Source of the DNA: Sinobaca qinghaiensis
Lineage (GTDB): Bacteria; Bacillota; Bacilli; Bacillales; Marinococcaceae
Direction of reading: 5' to 3'
NCBI RefSeq assembly: GCF_003610495.1
Contig: NZ_RAPK01000006.1
Coordinates: forward strand, 181,241 to 245,240
DNA: 64,000 nucleotides
In this document: positions 51,229 to 60,947 of the stretch, piece by piece
Numbering within the stretch: the first letter of the stretch is position 1
Layout: the number at the start of each line of letters is the position of its first letter
The notes under the pieces: model-generated
Told to the model about the DNA's origin: nothing
Databases searched by the model: none
What the model saw: the letters and a program-made list of their open reading frames with translations, nothing else
Program-made: the position numbers and the translations under genes

Positions 51229-52014
51229 ATGAACAATCACAAAGGACCGTCTTCCGGCACTTCTATTCAATCTGTAGACCGGGCGCTGTTAATTTTGGAT
51301 CTGCTTCAAAACAACCCGGAAGGATTAGGAGTAACGGAGCTGGCTAATAGGCTGGACGTTGCTAAAAGCACGGTGCACCGGCTGCTGATGTCTTTACAAA
51401 AGAAAAAATACGTAGTGAAAACGGGGGACAAGTATTTACTGGGCTTGAAATGCCTTGAAATAGGAGAAGCCATGTCATCCCGGCTTGACGTACGAGCCAC
51501 AGCTTCCCCAATACTGGAAGCACTCTCCAAAAAGACAAAAGAGACGGTGCATTTAGTTACCATGGACGAAGGAGAAGTGGTTTATATAGATAAAAAAGAA
51601 AGTGAAGCTGTGATACGTATGTTTTCACAGATTGGAAAGCGCGCTCCGGTTCACTGTACGGGTGTAGGAAAGGCAATGCTGGCCTTTTATCCGGAGAAGC
51701 AGATAGAAGGTATTCTCGACAAACATCCAATGGAAAAGTTTACGGCAAATACTATCACTACAAAAGAAGAGATGATTCTGCACCTGGCTGAGATTCGAAA
51801 AAAAGGCTGGGCACTCGACGATGAAGAACATGAAGAAGGAATTAAGTGCGCAGCGGCACCGATATTTAACCGAATGGGAGAAGTGGAAGCGGCTATCAGT
51901 ATTGCAGTCCCGATGATGAGAGTAAAAAATAAGGAATTCGAGATGTATATTTCAGAAATAAAAACAGCCTCTCAGGAAATCTCAAAAGCAATGGGCAGTC
52001 AATTGACTTCTTGA
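51229..52014 (+). CDS. IclR-family regulator of galactonate genes
   Basis: This 261-residue regulator has an N-terminal winged helix-turn-helix (about residues 18-70, GVTELANRLDVAKSTVHRLL) and a C-terminal IclR effector domain. The effector domain shows GKRAPVHCTGVGKAMLA near residue 130 and IKCAAAPIF near 205. The adjacent downstream dgoA-dgoK-dgoD genes and the inverted repeats in their promoter make it their probable repressor, with a sugar acid or KDG-like compound as ligand. AAGGAGGA precedes ATG 51229. Confidence 0.85.
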   Translation: MNNHKGPSSGTSIQSVDRALLILDLLQNNPEGLGVTELANRLDVAKSTVHRLLMSLQKKKYVVKTGDKYLLGLKCLEIGEAMSSRLDVRATASPILEALSKKTKETVHLVTMDEGEVVYIDKKESEAVIRMFSQIGKRAPVHCTGVGKAMLAFYPEKQIEGILDKHPMEKFTANTITTKEEMILHLAEIRKKGWALDDEEHEEGIKCAAAPIFNRMGEVEAAISIAVPMMRVKNKEFEMYISEIKTASQEISKAMGSQLTS

Positions 52015-52038
52015 CTACGCTTTCAAATTGAGTATAAT
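52011..52038 (+). promoter_or_regulatory. dgo operon promoter
   Basis: TTGACT (52011-52016), 16 bases, TATAAT (52033-52038). It overlaps the end of the regulator gene. Confidence 0.7.
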
Positions 52039-52066
52039 AATAAAAATACGCGAATGTATTTTTATT
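52039..52066. promoter_or_regulatory. 28-bp inverted repeat at the dgo transcription start
   Basis: AATAAAAATAC (52039-52049) and GTATTTTTATT (52056-52066) are perfect 11-base arms around six bases. The repeat covers the expected start, right after the -10, so it is a strong candidate operator for the IclR protein. Confidence 0.55.
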
Positions 52067-52078
52067 TTACCATTATGA

Positions 52079-52103
52079 GGAACGGTGTTCCTTAATAAGG
52101 AAC
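52079..52103. promoter_or_regulatory. Overlapping GGAAC/GTTCC repeats before dgoA
   Basis: GGAACGGTGTTCC (52079-52091) and GTTCCTTAATAAGGAAC (52087-52103) share their middle half-site, giving three alternating half-sites just upstream of the dgoA ribosome site. This may be a second operator or an RNA hairpin that affects translation. Confidence 0.45.
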
Positions 52104-52114
52104 GAGGAGGAGCT

Positions 52115-52756
52115 ATGAAAAATCAGGTGCTCGAAACGCTGAAAGAAAAAAAACTGGCAGCTATTATTCGTACAGACTCAAGCAAAGATCTGGATAAAAC
52201 AATTGAAAGTCTTTACAGGGGAGGAATTCATTTTATTGAGGTAACGTTAAACACTCCCCAAGCGCTGAACGTTATAGAAGAAAACGCAGGTCTTTATGAC
52301 GATCTGTATCTTGGTGCTGGAACTGTGCTCGATAAAGAGTCTGCAGCAGCCGCCATCAGAGCCGGTGCTTCCTTTCTTTTGACTCCGACCCTTGATGAAG
52401 AAGTGATCAGAACAGGAAGTCAGTATGGTGTTCCTGTCATTCCAGGAGTGATGACTCCAACGGAAATTCTGGCCGCATACCGTGCGGGAGCTGAAGTAGT
52501 GAAAATTTTTCCGGCTCACACGTTAGGCAGCTCATACCTTAAAGACGTAAAGGGACCGCTTCCGTTTGTAGAAGCAATGGCAGTAGGAGGCATTTCAAAA
52601 GAAAACGTACCGGAATACCTGCAGAAAGGCTGGCATTCCGCGGGTATTGGGAGCTCACTTGTGAATCCGGAGTGGATTAAAAATCAGGAATTTGAACGGA
52701 TAGAAAAGCAGGCAGCCGCATTTGCAGACATAGTACGTTCGGCAGAAAGGAAATAA
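52115..52756 (+). CDS. dgoA: 2-dehydro-3-deoxy-6-phosphogalactonate aldolase (KDPG aldolase family)
   Basis: The 213-residue class I aldolase splits 2-keto-3-deoxy-6-phosphogalactonate (or gluconate) into pyruvate and glyceraldehyde 3-phosphate. The Schiff-base Lys is in EVVKIFPA near residue 131. The catalytic Glu is in FIEVTLNT near 42, and GAGTVLD near 73 is typical. Galactonate specificity is inferred from dgoK and dgoD next to it. CGAGGAGGAG precedes ATG 52115. dgoK begins two bases after its stop. Confidence 0.88.
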   Translation: MKNQVLETLKEKKLAAIIRTDSSKDLDKTIESLYRGGIHFIEVTLNTPQALNVIEENAGLYDDLYLGAGTVLDKESAAAAIRAGASFLLTPTLDEEVIRTGSQYGVPVIPGVMTPTEILAAYRAGAEVVKIFPAHTLGSSYLKDVKGPLPFVEAMAVGGISKENVPEYLQKGWHSAGIGSSLVNPEWIKNQEFERIEKQAAAFADIVRSAERK

Positions 52757-52758
52757 AG

Positions 52759-53751
52759 ATGAAATATATTATGCTTATTGACTCAGGAACTACAAATTCC
52801 AGAATCAGGCTGATAGATCAATCTTCTTCGGCAGTGGAAGGCTCCGTAAAAGTAGAAGCCGGGGTTCGGAATACCGCCATGAGCGGTTCAAACGAGGAAT
52901 TAAAGCAGGCAGTCAAACAGGGAATTGAAAAAATCTTAAGAGATAACAGTATTCAAAAACAGGACATTCAGTATATTTTAGCATCCGGTATGATTACATC
53001 GAATTTAGGCCTGCATGAAGTAGCTCATCAAAAAGCTCCGGCGGATACTGAAAAACTAGCCGCCGCTATGGAAAAACGCTGTCTGGAAGAAATGCTTTAT
53101 ATTCCATGTTATTTTATTCCGGGATTAAAAAGTATGGAAGAGATAGAAGGTCGTACAGAGGTGCTTGACGTGATGCGCGGCGAAGAAACGGAAGCTTTTG
53201 GCCTGCTTGATGTAATGCAGCTTTCGGGAGATGGAATACTAATGCTTCCTGGTTCGCATACAAAGTGGATTAGAGCTGATGGCTGCGGAAAGCTGCTTTG
53301 GAGCTCTACCAGCTTAAGCGGGGAATTATTAAAGGCCGTCCAGAGCCGGACAATTCTTTCTGACTCGCTTCCGGAAGGCCTGATAACAAAACTCGATGAG
53401 CGGGCATTATGGAAGGGATTTTCAGCAGCAGAAACAATGGGAGTAAACAGGGCACTGTTTCAGATCCGCCTGCAGCATTTATCCGGAAGCACAGAAGAGA
53501 ACGAACGGGCTAATTTTTTAACCGGTGTTATTTTTCATTCGGATATTACCGCATTAAAAGAGATGAACCAGCAGAACGGCGGCTGGGTGCTGATAGGAGG
53601 ATCCTTTCCTTTAAAAGACGCTGCAGCATCTTTAATTAAACGAACACTGCCGGAAATAGAAGTAATAGAAGCATCGTCTGAGCAAGTAGAGCGTGGAGCG
53701 TGGAGAGGTCCGCTCGTAATAGCAGAACAAAAGGAGGAATTATCAAAATGA
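52759..53751 (+). CDS. dgoK: 2-dehydro-3-deoxygalactonokinase
   Basis: The 330-residue DgoK-family kinase phosphorylates 2-keto-3-deoxygalactonate at O6. The N-terminal phosphate motif is [12 protein letters not shown] at residues 7-18. [13 protein letters not shown] near residue 139 and LPGSHTKW near 173 are DgoK signatures. GAAAGGAAA precedes ATG 52759. Its stop codon overlaps the dgoD start (ATGA), indicating coupled translation. Confidence 0.9.
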   Translation: MKYIMLIDSGTTNSRIRLIDQSSSAVEGSVKVEAGVRNTAMSGSNEELKQAVKQGIEKILRDNSIQKQDIQYILASGMITSNLGLHEVAHQKAPADTEKLAAAMEKRCLEEMLYIPCYFIPGLKSMEEIEGRTEVLDVMRGEETEAFGLLDVMQLSGDGILMLPGSHTKWIRADGCGKLLWSSTSLSGELLKAVQSRTILSDSLPEGLITKLDERALWKGFSAAETMGVNRALFQIRLQHLSGSTEENERANFLTGVIFHSDITALKEMNQQNGGWVLIGGSFPLKDAAASLIKRTLPEIEVIEASSEQVERGAWRGPLVIAEQKEELSK

Positions 53752-54896
53752 AAATTACAGGATATGAATTGTTCCAGGTACCGCCGAGGTGGCTTTTCCT
53801 GAAAATAGAAACAGCAGATGGCATTACAGGCTGGGGGGAGCCCGTTATCGAAGGCAAGGCCCATACCGTTAAAGCTGCTGTAGAAGAAATGATGGATCAG
53901 CTTATTGGACTGGATGCCCGGAGAATCGAAGATCACTGGAATATGCTGTACAGGTCAGGCTTTTACCGCGGCGGCCCTATTCTAATGAGTGCGCTGGCTG
54001 GAATTGATCAGGCGCTGTGGGATATTAAGGGGAAATATTTTAATGCTCCGGTGTATGAATTAATGGGTGGAGCTTGTCGTAACTCTATTGGAGTGTATTC
54101 CTGGATCGGAGGCGACAGGCCTTCAGATGTAGGAGCGGCTGCCAAAGAGGCGGCAGATTCCGGTTTTGCTGCGGTGAAAATGAATGGCACAGAAGAGCTG
54201 CAATATATTGATTCCTACCGGAAGATCGACGAAGCGGTAGAAAGAGTAGCCGCAGTAAGAGAACATGGCGGAAAATATATGGGAATAGGAATTGATTTTC
54301 ATGGCCGTGTGCATCGTCCGATGGCTAAAATTCTTGCGAAGGAGCTGGAACCTTTTCGTCCGATGTTTTTGGAGGAACCCGTGCTTCCTGAAAACAATGA
54401 AGCACTTCGTGAGATAGCCAGACACACCCATATTCCAATAGCTACAGGCGAAAGAATGTTTTCCCGCTGGGACTTCAAGCCTTTGCTGGAAGATGGATAT
54501 GTTGATATTATTCAGCCGGATGTTTCCCATGCCGGTGGAATTACAGAAATGAAAAAAATAGCGTCGATGGCAGAAGCGTACGATACAGCGATTGCTCCCC
54601 ATTGTCCGCTGGGGCCTATAGCTCTTGCTTCGTGCCTGCAGGTGGATGCCACTTCCCACAATGCTTTTATTCAGGAGCAGAGTCTGGGCATTCATTACAA
54701 TAAAGGCAGCGATCTGCTTGATTATATAAAGGATAAGACCGTCTTCGACTATGAAGATGGGGCAGTCAAAATACCGGCCGGACCGGGTCTCGGAATTGAG
54801 ATCAACGAAGAGTATGTAAGAGAACAGGCCCGTAAAGGCCACAATTGGAAAAATCCAGTATGGCGCCATAAGGATGGCAGCATCGCAGAATGGTAA
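53748..54896 (+). CDS. dgoD: D-galactonate dehydratase
   Basis: The 382-residue enolase-superfamily enzyme converts D-galactonate to 2-keto-3-deoxygalactonate; length equals that of E. coli DgoD. Metal ligands are Asp in [10 protein letters not shown] (with the catalytic His two residues later), Glu in [10 protein letters not shown] and Glu in [12 protein letters not shown]. The base His is in [10 protein letters not shown] near residue 285. ATG 53748 is chosen because AAAGGAGGAA lies upstream and [15 protein letters not shown] matches the family start. A longer frame from 53700 lies within dgoK and is rejected. Confidence 0.93.
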   Translation: MKITGYELFQVPPRWLFLKIETADGITGWGEPVIEGKAHTVKAAVEEMMDQLIGLDARRIEDHWNMLYRSGFYRGGPILMSALAGIDQALWDIKGKYFNAPVYELMGGACRNSIGVYSWIGGDRPSDVGAAAKEAADSGFAAVKMNGTEELQYIDSYRKIDEAVERVAAVREHGGKYMGIGIDFHGRVHRPMAKILAKELEPFRPMFLEEPVLPENNEALREIARHTHIPIATGERMFSRWDFKPLLEDGYVDIIQPDVSHAGGITEMKKIASMAEAYDTAIAPHCPLGPIALASCLQVDATSHNAFIQEQSLGIHYNKGSDLLDYIKDKTVFDYEDGAVKIPAGPGLGIEINEEYVREQARKGHNWKNPVWRHKDGSIAEW

Positions 54897-54937
54897 AAAA
54901 AGCCGGCCCTTATTATAAGACGGGCCGGCTTCTGTAT
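54897..54937. terminator. Bidirectional terminator between dgoD and the RpiR gene
   Basis: AAGCCGGCCC (54900-54909) pairs with GGGCCGGCTT (54922-54931). A-rich sequence on the left serves the minus strand. Confidence 0.85.
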
Positions 54938-55795
54938 TTACAAGCGCTTGCGGGAAATAGCATCCCGGATTAAAGATAATGCTTCCTGCGTCTGCTGTTT
55001 TCTTTTGACACAGTAATTCACATAAAGCGTATCAAGCAGGGACAGTTCTGCAATTCTGGAAGCCAATGCTTCAGAGCGGTATTCAGTCTCCTCTGCTACC
55101 GTATAAAGGGAAATGTCGGCCTGTTTTGTAAGCGGGGATTTGGCATAGTTTGTAATGGCAATGGTGCGGGCGCCTCTGTTTTTTGCGACTTCGAGCACTT
55201 CCAGCAGATCCTTATTGGCACCTGTGTGGGAAATGAAAAAAGCGGCGTCTTTTGGCTTAAGCTGGGAAGCGGCCATCAGCTGCAGGTGATTATCGGTATA
55301 AGCCAGGCTTGAAAGACCGGTACGCATAAATTTATGCTGCCCGTCCTGGGCGGTGACGCCTGAACCGCCGCTCCCGTAAAAATGCACCTGTCCTGCCTCG
55401 AGTAATATATTTAAGGCTTCCTGGAGGGTTTCTTCTTTTTGTATATCTCTTGTATGAGCGAGTGCGGTCATGTTGGATTGGAACACTTTATTCATAATGG
55501 TTGTTTCTGAATCATTTTCCTTTATATCTTCATGAATATCTTCAATAGGTGTTACGAGTTCGGAGGCAAGCGAAATTTTCATTGCCTGATAGCCCTTAAA
55601 TCCTAAATGCGTACAGAAACGAAAAACAGTAGCATCTGCTATTTGGAGATTATCGGACAGCTGGTTAATAGTAGAATGAATAATTTTTTCAGGATTTTTT
55701 AACACATAGTCAGCAATCATTTTTTCTTTTACACTCATTTGTTTGTATGAAGAGTGAATAAGATGAAATACGTGCGGGACGGATGCGCTTGCCAT
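54938..55795 (-). CDS. MurR/RpiR-family regulator of gluconate genes
   Basis: The 285-residue regulator has an N-terminal helix-turn-helix (about residues 1-75, with INQLSDNLQIADATVFRF) and a C-terminal SIS sugar-phosphate-binding domain (YGSGGSGVTAQD near 140, FISHTGANKDLLEV near 188). It is divergent from gntK-gntP-gnd, so gluconate 6-phosphate or a related phosphosugar is the likely signal. B. subtilis uses an unrelated GntR-type repressor for gnt. AAAGGAGC precedes the start on the minus strand. Confidence 0.88.
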   Translation of the reverse strand: MASASVPHVFHLIHSSYKQMSVKEKMIADYVLKNPEKIIHSTINQLSDNLQIADATVFRFCTHLGFKGYQAMKISLASELVTPIEDIHEDIKENDSETTIMNKVFQSNMTALAHTRDIQKEETLQEALNILLEAGQVHFYGSGGSGVTAQDGQHKFMRTGLSSLAYTDNHLQLMAASQLKPKDAAFFISHTGANKDLLEVLEVAKNRGARTIAITNYAKSPLTKQADISLYTVAEETEYRSEALASRIAELSLLDTLYVNYCVKRKQQTQEALSLIRDAISRKRL

Positions 55796-55879
55796 AAAGG
55801 GCTCCTTTCCAAACGTGTCTTTCTGATAGTGTAAATCAAATAAACAGAGAAGAGAAGTTGAAAGAAAAAAATTTTCAGG

Positions 55880-55907
55880 TTGTTTAAAATTTTATTTCTT
55901 GTATAAT
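55880..55907 (+). promoter_or_regulatory. gnt operon promoter
   Basis: TTGTTT (55880-55885), 16 bases, TATAAT (55902-55907). TGAAA and TTTTCA half-sites occur on both sides and could serve the RpiR regulator, but they are too simple in this AT-rich DNA to call. Confidence 0.65.
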
Positions 55908-55945
55908 AAAAAAATAAGAAAAATATTTTCATAAACAACTAAAAA

Positions 55946-55959
55946 TGAAAACGCTGTAA
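55946..55959 (+). promoter_or_regulatory. cre (CcpA) site in the gnt leader
   Basis: TGAAAACGCTGTAA matches TGWAARCGYTWNCA at 12 of 14 positions. It is downstream of the promoter, as expected for roadblock repression by glucose. Confidence 0.5.
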
Positions 55960-55980
55960 TTTTGCGGGGAGGATTAAAAA

Positions 55981-57555
55981 GTGAAAGCGATTATTGGAAT
56001 TGATATAGGAACAACCAGCACAAAGACGCTTGCATATGGCACGGACGGGCGCATTTTTTCTGAAATAGAAAAAGAGTATCCGCTGTATTCATCCATCCCT
56101 TCAGAAAAAGAACAAAATCCGGAAGAAGTATACTCCGCTGTGATAGAAACAATAAGAGATACTGTGAAAGTCCTGCAGGAGCAGGGGGTGGAAGCAGCGG
56201 GTGCAGGGTTCAGCTCAGCCATGCATAATATCATGGCCGTTGATGAGAATGGAAAACCGCTTACCAGGCTTATTACCTGGGCCGATCAGCGTTCAGTTAA
56301 AGAAACGGAAGCTCTAAAAGAAGGAAACGGCCACGACATTTTTCTGCGGACCGGCACACCCATTCATCCGATGTCTCCTTTAACCAAATTAATGTGGTAC
56401 CGGAAAAATGAACCTGCTCTTTTTAAACAGGCAGCGAAATGGATTTCCATAAAAGAATTCGTGTTTTACCGGTTGTTTGGCACGTACGCTGTTGATTATT
56501 CGATTGCTTCTGCTACAGGGCTGTTTCATCTTGAAAACTTGGACTGGGATGGTGAAGCTCTTCGTACGGCAGGTATAACGAAAGAACAATTATCTGTTCC
56601 GACAAAGACAAACAGCATTTTCACAGGGCTGAAAGAGGAGCTTCAACAGGAGCTGGGACTGTCGGGAGAAACTCCTTTTGTTATCGGAGCAAGCGATGGG
56701 GTGCTCGCCAACGTTGGATCCGGCGCGCTTGCACCGGGAGTGGTAGCCTGCTCTATTGGAACGAGCGGAGCCGTGAGAACAGTGGTTGATAAGCCTTATG
56801 TAGATCCTAAGCAGCGGATTTTCTGTTATGCGCTTTCCGAAGGCAGATGGGTCATAGGCGGACCGATTAATAATGGAGGCATAGCGCTGCGGTGGGCCCG
56901 GGATAAATTATTTCCCGATTTAAAAAAGCTGGCAGAACAGGAAGGTAAAAATCCCTATGATGTTCTCAACGAGATAATTGATTCTGTAGCTCCCGCGTCG
57001 GACGGTTTAATTTTTCTTCCCTACTTAATAGGAGAAAGAGCCCCCTTTTGGAATTCTGATACAAAGGGAATGTTCTTCGGCCTGACGCTTCATCACGGCA
57101 GGGAGCATATGCTTCGAAGCGTTATGGAAGGCGTCATGATGCAGATGTATTCTGTTGTTATTGCTTTAATGGAAGCCGGCGTAGAGCCCGTACAGTTCAG
57201 GGCGGGCGGAGGATTTGCGCGCTCGCAGACCTGGAAACAGATGATGGCAGATATGTTCGAAACAGAAATTGTTATTCCGGAAAGTCATCAGGGATCCTGC
57301 TACGGAGCCGCCTGGATGGCGATGGATGCACTTGGCATGGTGGACAGCCTGGATAGTATTGAACAGACTATTTCAATCGATGAAAAGCAATATCCGGTTA
57401 ACGAAAATGTGACCGCTTATAGAGATATTAAGCCGATTTTTCTGCGGATGGCAAGAGACCTGCAGGATGAATTTAAAGCAATATCCGACGTACAGCGTTC
57501 CCATGCCGAAGGAAAAAGAAGGCTTTCAGCCGACAATGAGGAGGAAATATTATGA
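55981..57555 (+). CDS. gntK: Gluconokinase (FGGY family)
   Basis: The 524-residue kinase makes 6-phosphogluconate. The N-terminal IGIDIGTTSTKT motif is at residues 4-15. The Asp of LITWADQRS near 100 and GASDGVLANVGSG near 237 complete the active site. The next genes encode a gluconate permease and 6-phosphogluconate dehydrogenase, which fixes the substrate. Start is GTG 55981 with GGGGAGG 9 bases upstream. Its end overlaps gntP by four bases. Confidence 0.93.
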   Translation: MKAIIGIDIGTTSTKTLAYGTDGRIFSEIEKEYPLYSSIPSEKEQNPEEVYSAVIETIRDTVKVLQEQGVEAAGAGFSSAMHNIMAVDENGKPLTRLITWADQRSVKETEALKEGNGHDIFLRTGTPIHPMSPLTKLMWYRKNEPALFKQAAKWISIKEFVFYRLFGTYAVDYSIASATGLFHLENLDWDGEALRTAGITKEQLSVPTKTNSIFTGLKEELQQELGLSGETPFVIGASDGVLANVGSGALAPGVVACSIGTSGAVRTVVDKPYVDPKQRIFCYALSEGRWVIGGPINNGGIALRWARDKLFPDLKKLAEQEGKNPYDVLNEIIDSVAPASDGLIFLPYLIGERAPFWNSDTKGMFFGLTLHHGREHMLRSVMEGVMMQMYSVVIALMEAGVEPVQFRAGGGFARSQTWKQMMADMFETEIVIPESHQGSCYGAAWMAMDALGMVDSLDSIEQTISIDEKQYPVNENVTAYRDIKPIFLRMARDLQDEFKAISDVQRSHAEGKRRLSADNEEEIL

Positions 57556-58904
57556 CAACATCAACACCGTGGCTCGTTATCGTTGCGGTATTAGCAGTTG
57601 TTCTGCTTTTATTTCTAGTAATGAAAACGAAGCTGCAGGCATTTATTGCATTACTGCTTGTTAGTTTTATCGTAGGACTTGCTGTTGGGATGCCGCCTGG
57701 AGAAATTATAGAAACTATTGAAGCAGGAATGGGAGGCACACTCGGCTTTATCGCTGTTATTATCGGCCTGGGAGCGATGTTCGGTGAAATGCTCCGTGTT
57801 TCCGGCGGGGCTGAACGGCTTGCTTTAACGCTGATGGATAAATTTGGAGAGAAAAATGTGCCATGGGCACTTGCTTTGACCGGTTTTATTATATCGATAC
57901 CTGTATTTCTGGACGTTGCACTTGTTATTTTAGTACCGATTCTATACAGTTTAGTCCAGCGCACCGGCAAATCCCTGCTTTATTTTGGAATGCCGCTTCT
58001 GGCTGGTCTTGCAGTTACCCACAGTTTTATTCCGCCGACTCCGGGTCCTATATCGGTGGCAGCTTTACTCGGAGCAGACCTTGGATGGGTTATTCTGTTT
58101 GGTGTTATTGCCGGTATCCCGGCAGTGGCGATTGCCGGCCCGATTTTTGGTAAATACATTGCCGGCAAGATCCAGGTAGGTGTACCGGAATATATGTTGG
58201 AACAAATGAAAGAAATGGACTATGACCGTGATCTTCCAAGTTTTCGGAGCGTAGTAGCCATTATCACGCTTCCGCTTGTATTGATTCTGGTCAATACCTC
58301 TGCTGATCTTGTGCTCGAAGATGGAAGTACACTTCAGGTAATACTTACTTTCATAGGCCATCCATTTGTGGCGCTTACGATGGCAGCTCTCCTGACATTT
58401 TATATCTTTGGTATTCGCCGCGGATATAAAAAAGAGGAGATCCAACAGATTACAACGAAAGCGCTTGAACCAGCGGGAATTATTATCCTCGTTACAGGTG
58501 CCGGCGGTGTATTTGGTGAAATGCTGATTCAATCGGGTATAGGAGATGTACTTGCTGATTCCATGCAGAATGCGCAGATGCCGCTGATGTTGTTTGCTTT
58601 TATCACAGCAACGATTGTGAGAATTGCCCAGGGTTCGGCCACAGTCTCCATGATAACAGCAGCCGGACTGGTAGCACCGCTTTTAGATACCTATAACGTC
58701 AGTGATCCTATGCTTGGCCTTTTGGTTATTGCAATCGCTTCTGGTGCGACCGTCGTATCCCACGTGAACGACTCTGGTTTCTGGCTTGTAAACCGCTATT
58801 TCGGATTAACGGAAAAACAAACGCTTCAATCATGGACCGTAATGGAAACTATTATTGGCGTTGTCGGATTTACGGTTGTATTTATCATCAGCTTTTTCGT
58901 ATAA
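57552..58904 (+). CDS. gntP: Gluconate permease, GntP family
   Basis: The 450-residue secondary transporter has about 12-14 membrane segments and probably couples gluconate uptake to protons. Family motifs are FLDVALVILVPI near residue 117, FIPPTPGPISVAALLG near 158, and the C-terminal HVNDSGFWLVNRYFGL. It is translationally coupled to gntK (ATGA). It may also carry galactonate, because the neighbouring dgo genes include no transporter; this is inference. Confidence 0.93.
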   Translation: MTTSTPWLVIVAVLAVVLLLFLVMKTKLQAFIALLLVSFIVGLAVGMPPGEIIETIEAGMGGTLGFIAVIIGLGAMFGEMLRVSGGAERLALTLMDKFGEKNVPWALALTGFIISIPVFLDVALVILVPILYSLVQRTGKSLLYFGMPLLAGLAVTHSFIPPTPGPISVAALLGADLGWVILFGVIAGIPAVAIAGPIFGKYIAGKIQVGVPEYMLEQMKEMDYDRDLPSFRSVVAIITLPLVLILVNTSADLVLEDGSTLQVILTFIGHPFVALTMAALLTFYIFGIRRGYKKEEIQQITTKALEPAGIIILVTGAGGVFGEMLIQSGIGDVLADSMQNAQMPLMLFAFITATIVRIAQGSATVSMITAAGLVAPLLDTYNVSDPMLGLLVIAIASGATVVSHVNDSGFWLVNRYFGLTEKQTLQSWTVMETIIGVVGFTVVFIISFFV

Positions 58905-58925
58905 AACAAGAGGGGGATAATTATC

Positions 58926-59831
58926 ATGAAAATCGGATTGATTGGCTTAGGGAAAATGGGATTTAACATAGGCGCACAGATGCTGGAAAAGCAGCACGAG
59001 GTAGTGGCCTTTGATGTGAATAAAGAATTTACGGCTTCCTTTGAAAATGAAGGAGGAATGGCAGCTGAAAGTCTGGAAGATCTGGCGCAGAAGCTGGAAA
59101 CACCCCGCGTTGTCTGGGTAATGGTTCCCGCCGGCGAACCGACAGAAAAAGTGCTGAATGAAATAGCAGGGCATCTGGATAAAGATGATATTTTAATTGA
59201 TGCCGGAAATTCCCACTATAAAGAATCGCTGGAGCGTCATAAGGCATTTGCTGAACAAGGCATCCGGTTTATGGATATGGGAACAAGCGGCGGCATTTCC
59301 GGTGCAAGGCATGGTGCCTGCTTCATGGTAGGAGGCGCCAAAAGCGCCTTTGACCACATTGAGCCGGTACTGGATGATCTATCCGTGCCTGACGGCTACC
59401 ATTATTCAGGAGAAGGCGGAAGCGGCCATTACTTGAAAATGGTGCATAATGGCATCGAATATGGCATGATGGCAGCCATTGGCGAAGGATTTGATCTTCT
59501 CGAAAAAAGTCCATTTGATTATGACTATGAAGGGGTCGCGAAAGTCTGGAATAATGGATCGGTTATCCGCGGCTGGCTGATGGAGCTGATGGAAGAAGCA
59601 TTCAAGGGAGATGCAAGGCTTGATGATATAAAAGGAGTTATGCATTCTTCCGGAGAAGGCAAGTGGACCGTAGAGTCCGCACTCGATATGGAAATGGCGG
59701 CACCTGTCATTACGATGGCTCTGATGATGAGGTATCGTTCGCAGGAAGATGACACGTTTACAGGTAAAGTAGTGGCAGCTCTGCGCCACGGATTCGGCGG
59801 CCACGCGACAGAAAAAAGCGGCGAAAATTAA
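58926..59831 (+). CDS. gnd: 6-phosphogluconate dehydrogenase, short decarboxylating form
   Basis: The 301-residue enzyme oxidises 6-phosphogluconate to ribulose 5-phosphate and CO2. The Rossmann motif GLIGLGKMG starts at residue 4. The substrate loop is DMGTSGGISGARHGACFMVGG, with the catalytic Lys in HYLKMVHNGIEYGM. It is the short GndA/YqeC-like form (about 300 rather than 470 residues), which often prefers NAD. AGAGGGGGA precedes ATG 58926. The product enters the pathway with rpiB and tal. Confidence 0.93.
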   Translation: MKIGLIGLGKMGFNIGAQMLEKQHEVVAFDVNKEFTASFENEGGMAAESLEDLAQKLETPRVVWVMVPAGEPTEKVLNEIAGHLDKDDILIDAGNSHYKESLERHKAFAEQGIRFMDMGTSGGISGARHGACFMVGGAKSAFDHIEPVLDDLSVPDGYHYSGEGGSGHYLKMVHNGIEYGMMAAIGEGFDLLEKSPFDYDYEGVAKVWNNGSVIRGWLMELMEEAFKGDARLDDIKGVMHSSGEGKWTVESALDMEMAAPVITMALMMRYRSQEDDTFTGKVVAALRHGFGGHATEKSGEN

Positions 59832-59836
59832 ATTAT

Positions 59837-59875
59837 AAAAGGCTGTTCCCTATAACGGGGTGCAGCCTTTTTTTA
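59837..59875. terminator. Terminator between gnd and the chemoreceptor gene
   Basis: AAAAGGCTG pairs with CAGCCTTTT, with TTCCC/GGGG inside. The T-run ends at the stop of the convergent gene. Confidence 0.85.
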
Positions 59876-60790
59876 TTATATTAAATCACGGAACAAGTTG
59901 GACTGTTCCTCGAGCTCTTTGGCGGCCTGGCTGATTGTGTGAAAATTATCAGCGGCTTCCTTTATCTGCAGCCGGCTGTTTTTTACTCCCTGCTGGGAAC
60001 GAACGGTACCTTTACTTATTTTATCTACTTCACGGGTTATGCCTTCCACATGCATATTAACTTCTTTGGTAGACTCCTGGGCCCGGTTTGCGAGCTTTCG
60101 TACTTCATCTGCCACCACAGTGAAGCCGCGGCCGTGTTCGCCGGCTCTGGCTGCTTCTATAGCAGCGTTTAATGCGAGCAGGTTAGTCTGGGCAGCGATC
60201 TCCTTGATGGTCTGAACGATGTCTTTTATGGAGTCGGCCTGATCTTCCAGAGATTTCAGGATACTGAGGTTGTTATCTGCTTCCTCGGATATAATAGCAG
60301 CGTTATCAGACAGCTCTCTGCTTTTCTCAACGCCTCCAAGAGCACGCGTTAACAAATCTTCGGACATGTTCTGTATTCGCGAAGACATCTCCGTCATTTC
60401 GGCTTCACGGGCGGTGATATCAGTAGCAATTTTAATAATGGCATTTACTTTGTGGTTGTCATCGAATACAGGCATATACGTGGCTTCTAATGTAATCCTC
60501 CTGCCGCTGCTCGTAACACGCTGGATTTTATCCTGAAAGGATACGCCTGTACGCAATCGTTTCCAAAAATTCATGTAATCAATGCTTCCTGCAAACTCAG
60601 GAAGGCACAGCGCTCGATGATGCATGCCTTTTAGTTTTTCGGCAGGGTATTCTACAGCCTCTGCAAATAAATCATTAGCCCATAGAATCGTGCCATCCGG
60701 CTCAAATTCAATCATAGCAAGAGATTTTTCCAAAGAAGCAAGAACATATTGCTGATTTAGAACCTGATGTGAATTAGCTACTATCTTCAT
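59876..60790 (-). CDS. Soluble PAS-domain methyl-accepting chemotaxis protein
   Basis: The 304-residue protein has a PAS domain (about residues 25-125, [15 protein letters not shown] to [13 protein letters not shown]). It is followed by an MCP signalling domain with the conserved tip [38 protein letters not shown] in which all key residues are present. There is no membrane segment when the ATG at 60790 is used; GGGGGATAAA lies upstream. It should act in the cytoplasm on CheA/CheW, sensing redox state, ligand or light through the PAS pocket. It lies convergent to the gluconate genes. Confidence 0.88.
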   Translation of the reverse strand: MKIVANSHQVLNQQYVLASLEKSLAMIEFEPDGTILWANDLFAEAVEYPAEKLKGMHHRALCLPEFAGSIDYMNFWKRLRTGVSFQDKIQRVTSSGRRITLEATYMPVFDDNHKVNAIIKIATDITAREAEMTEMSSRIQNMSEDLLTRALGGVEKSRELSDNAAIISEEADNNLSILKSLEDQADSIKDIVQTIKEIAAQTNLLALNAAIEAARAGEHGRGFTVVADEVRKLANRAQESTKEVNMHVEGITREVDKISKGTVRSQQGVKNSRLQIKEAADNFHTISQAAKELEEQSNLFRDLI

Positions 60791-60947
60791 TTCTTTATCC
60801 CCCGGTCTATATAACGCGTCTAAACTATATATCGGCAGACATAGAAAAGTGTTAATAATTAATAGTAACAATTTGAAATATAACTTTATTTTTTTAATAA
60901 TTGCAAAAATAAAAGATAGAAAATTAAATAAATGGCAAAAAAAGCAT

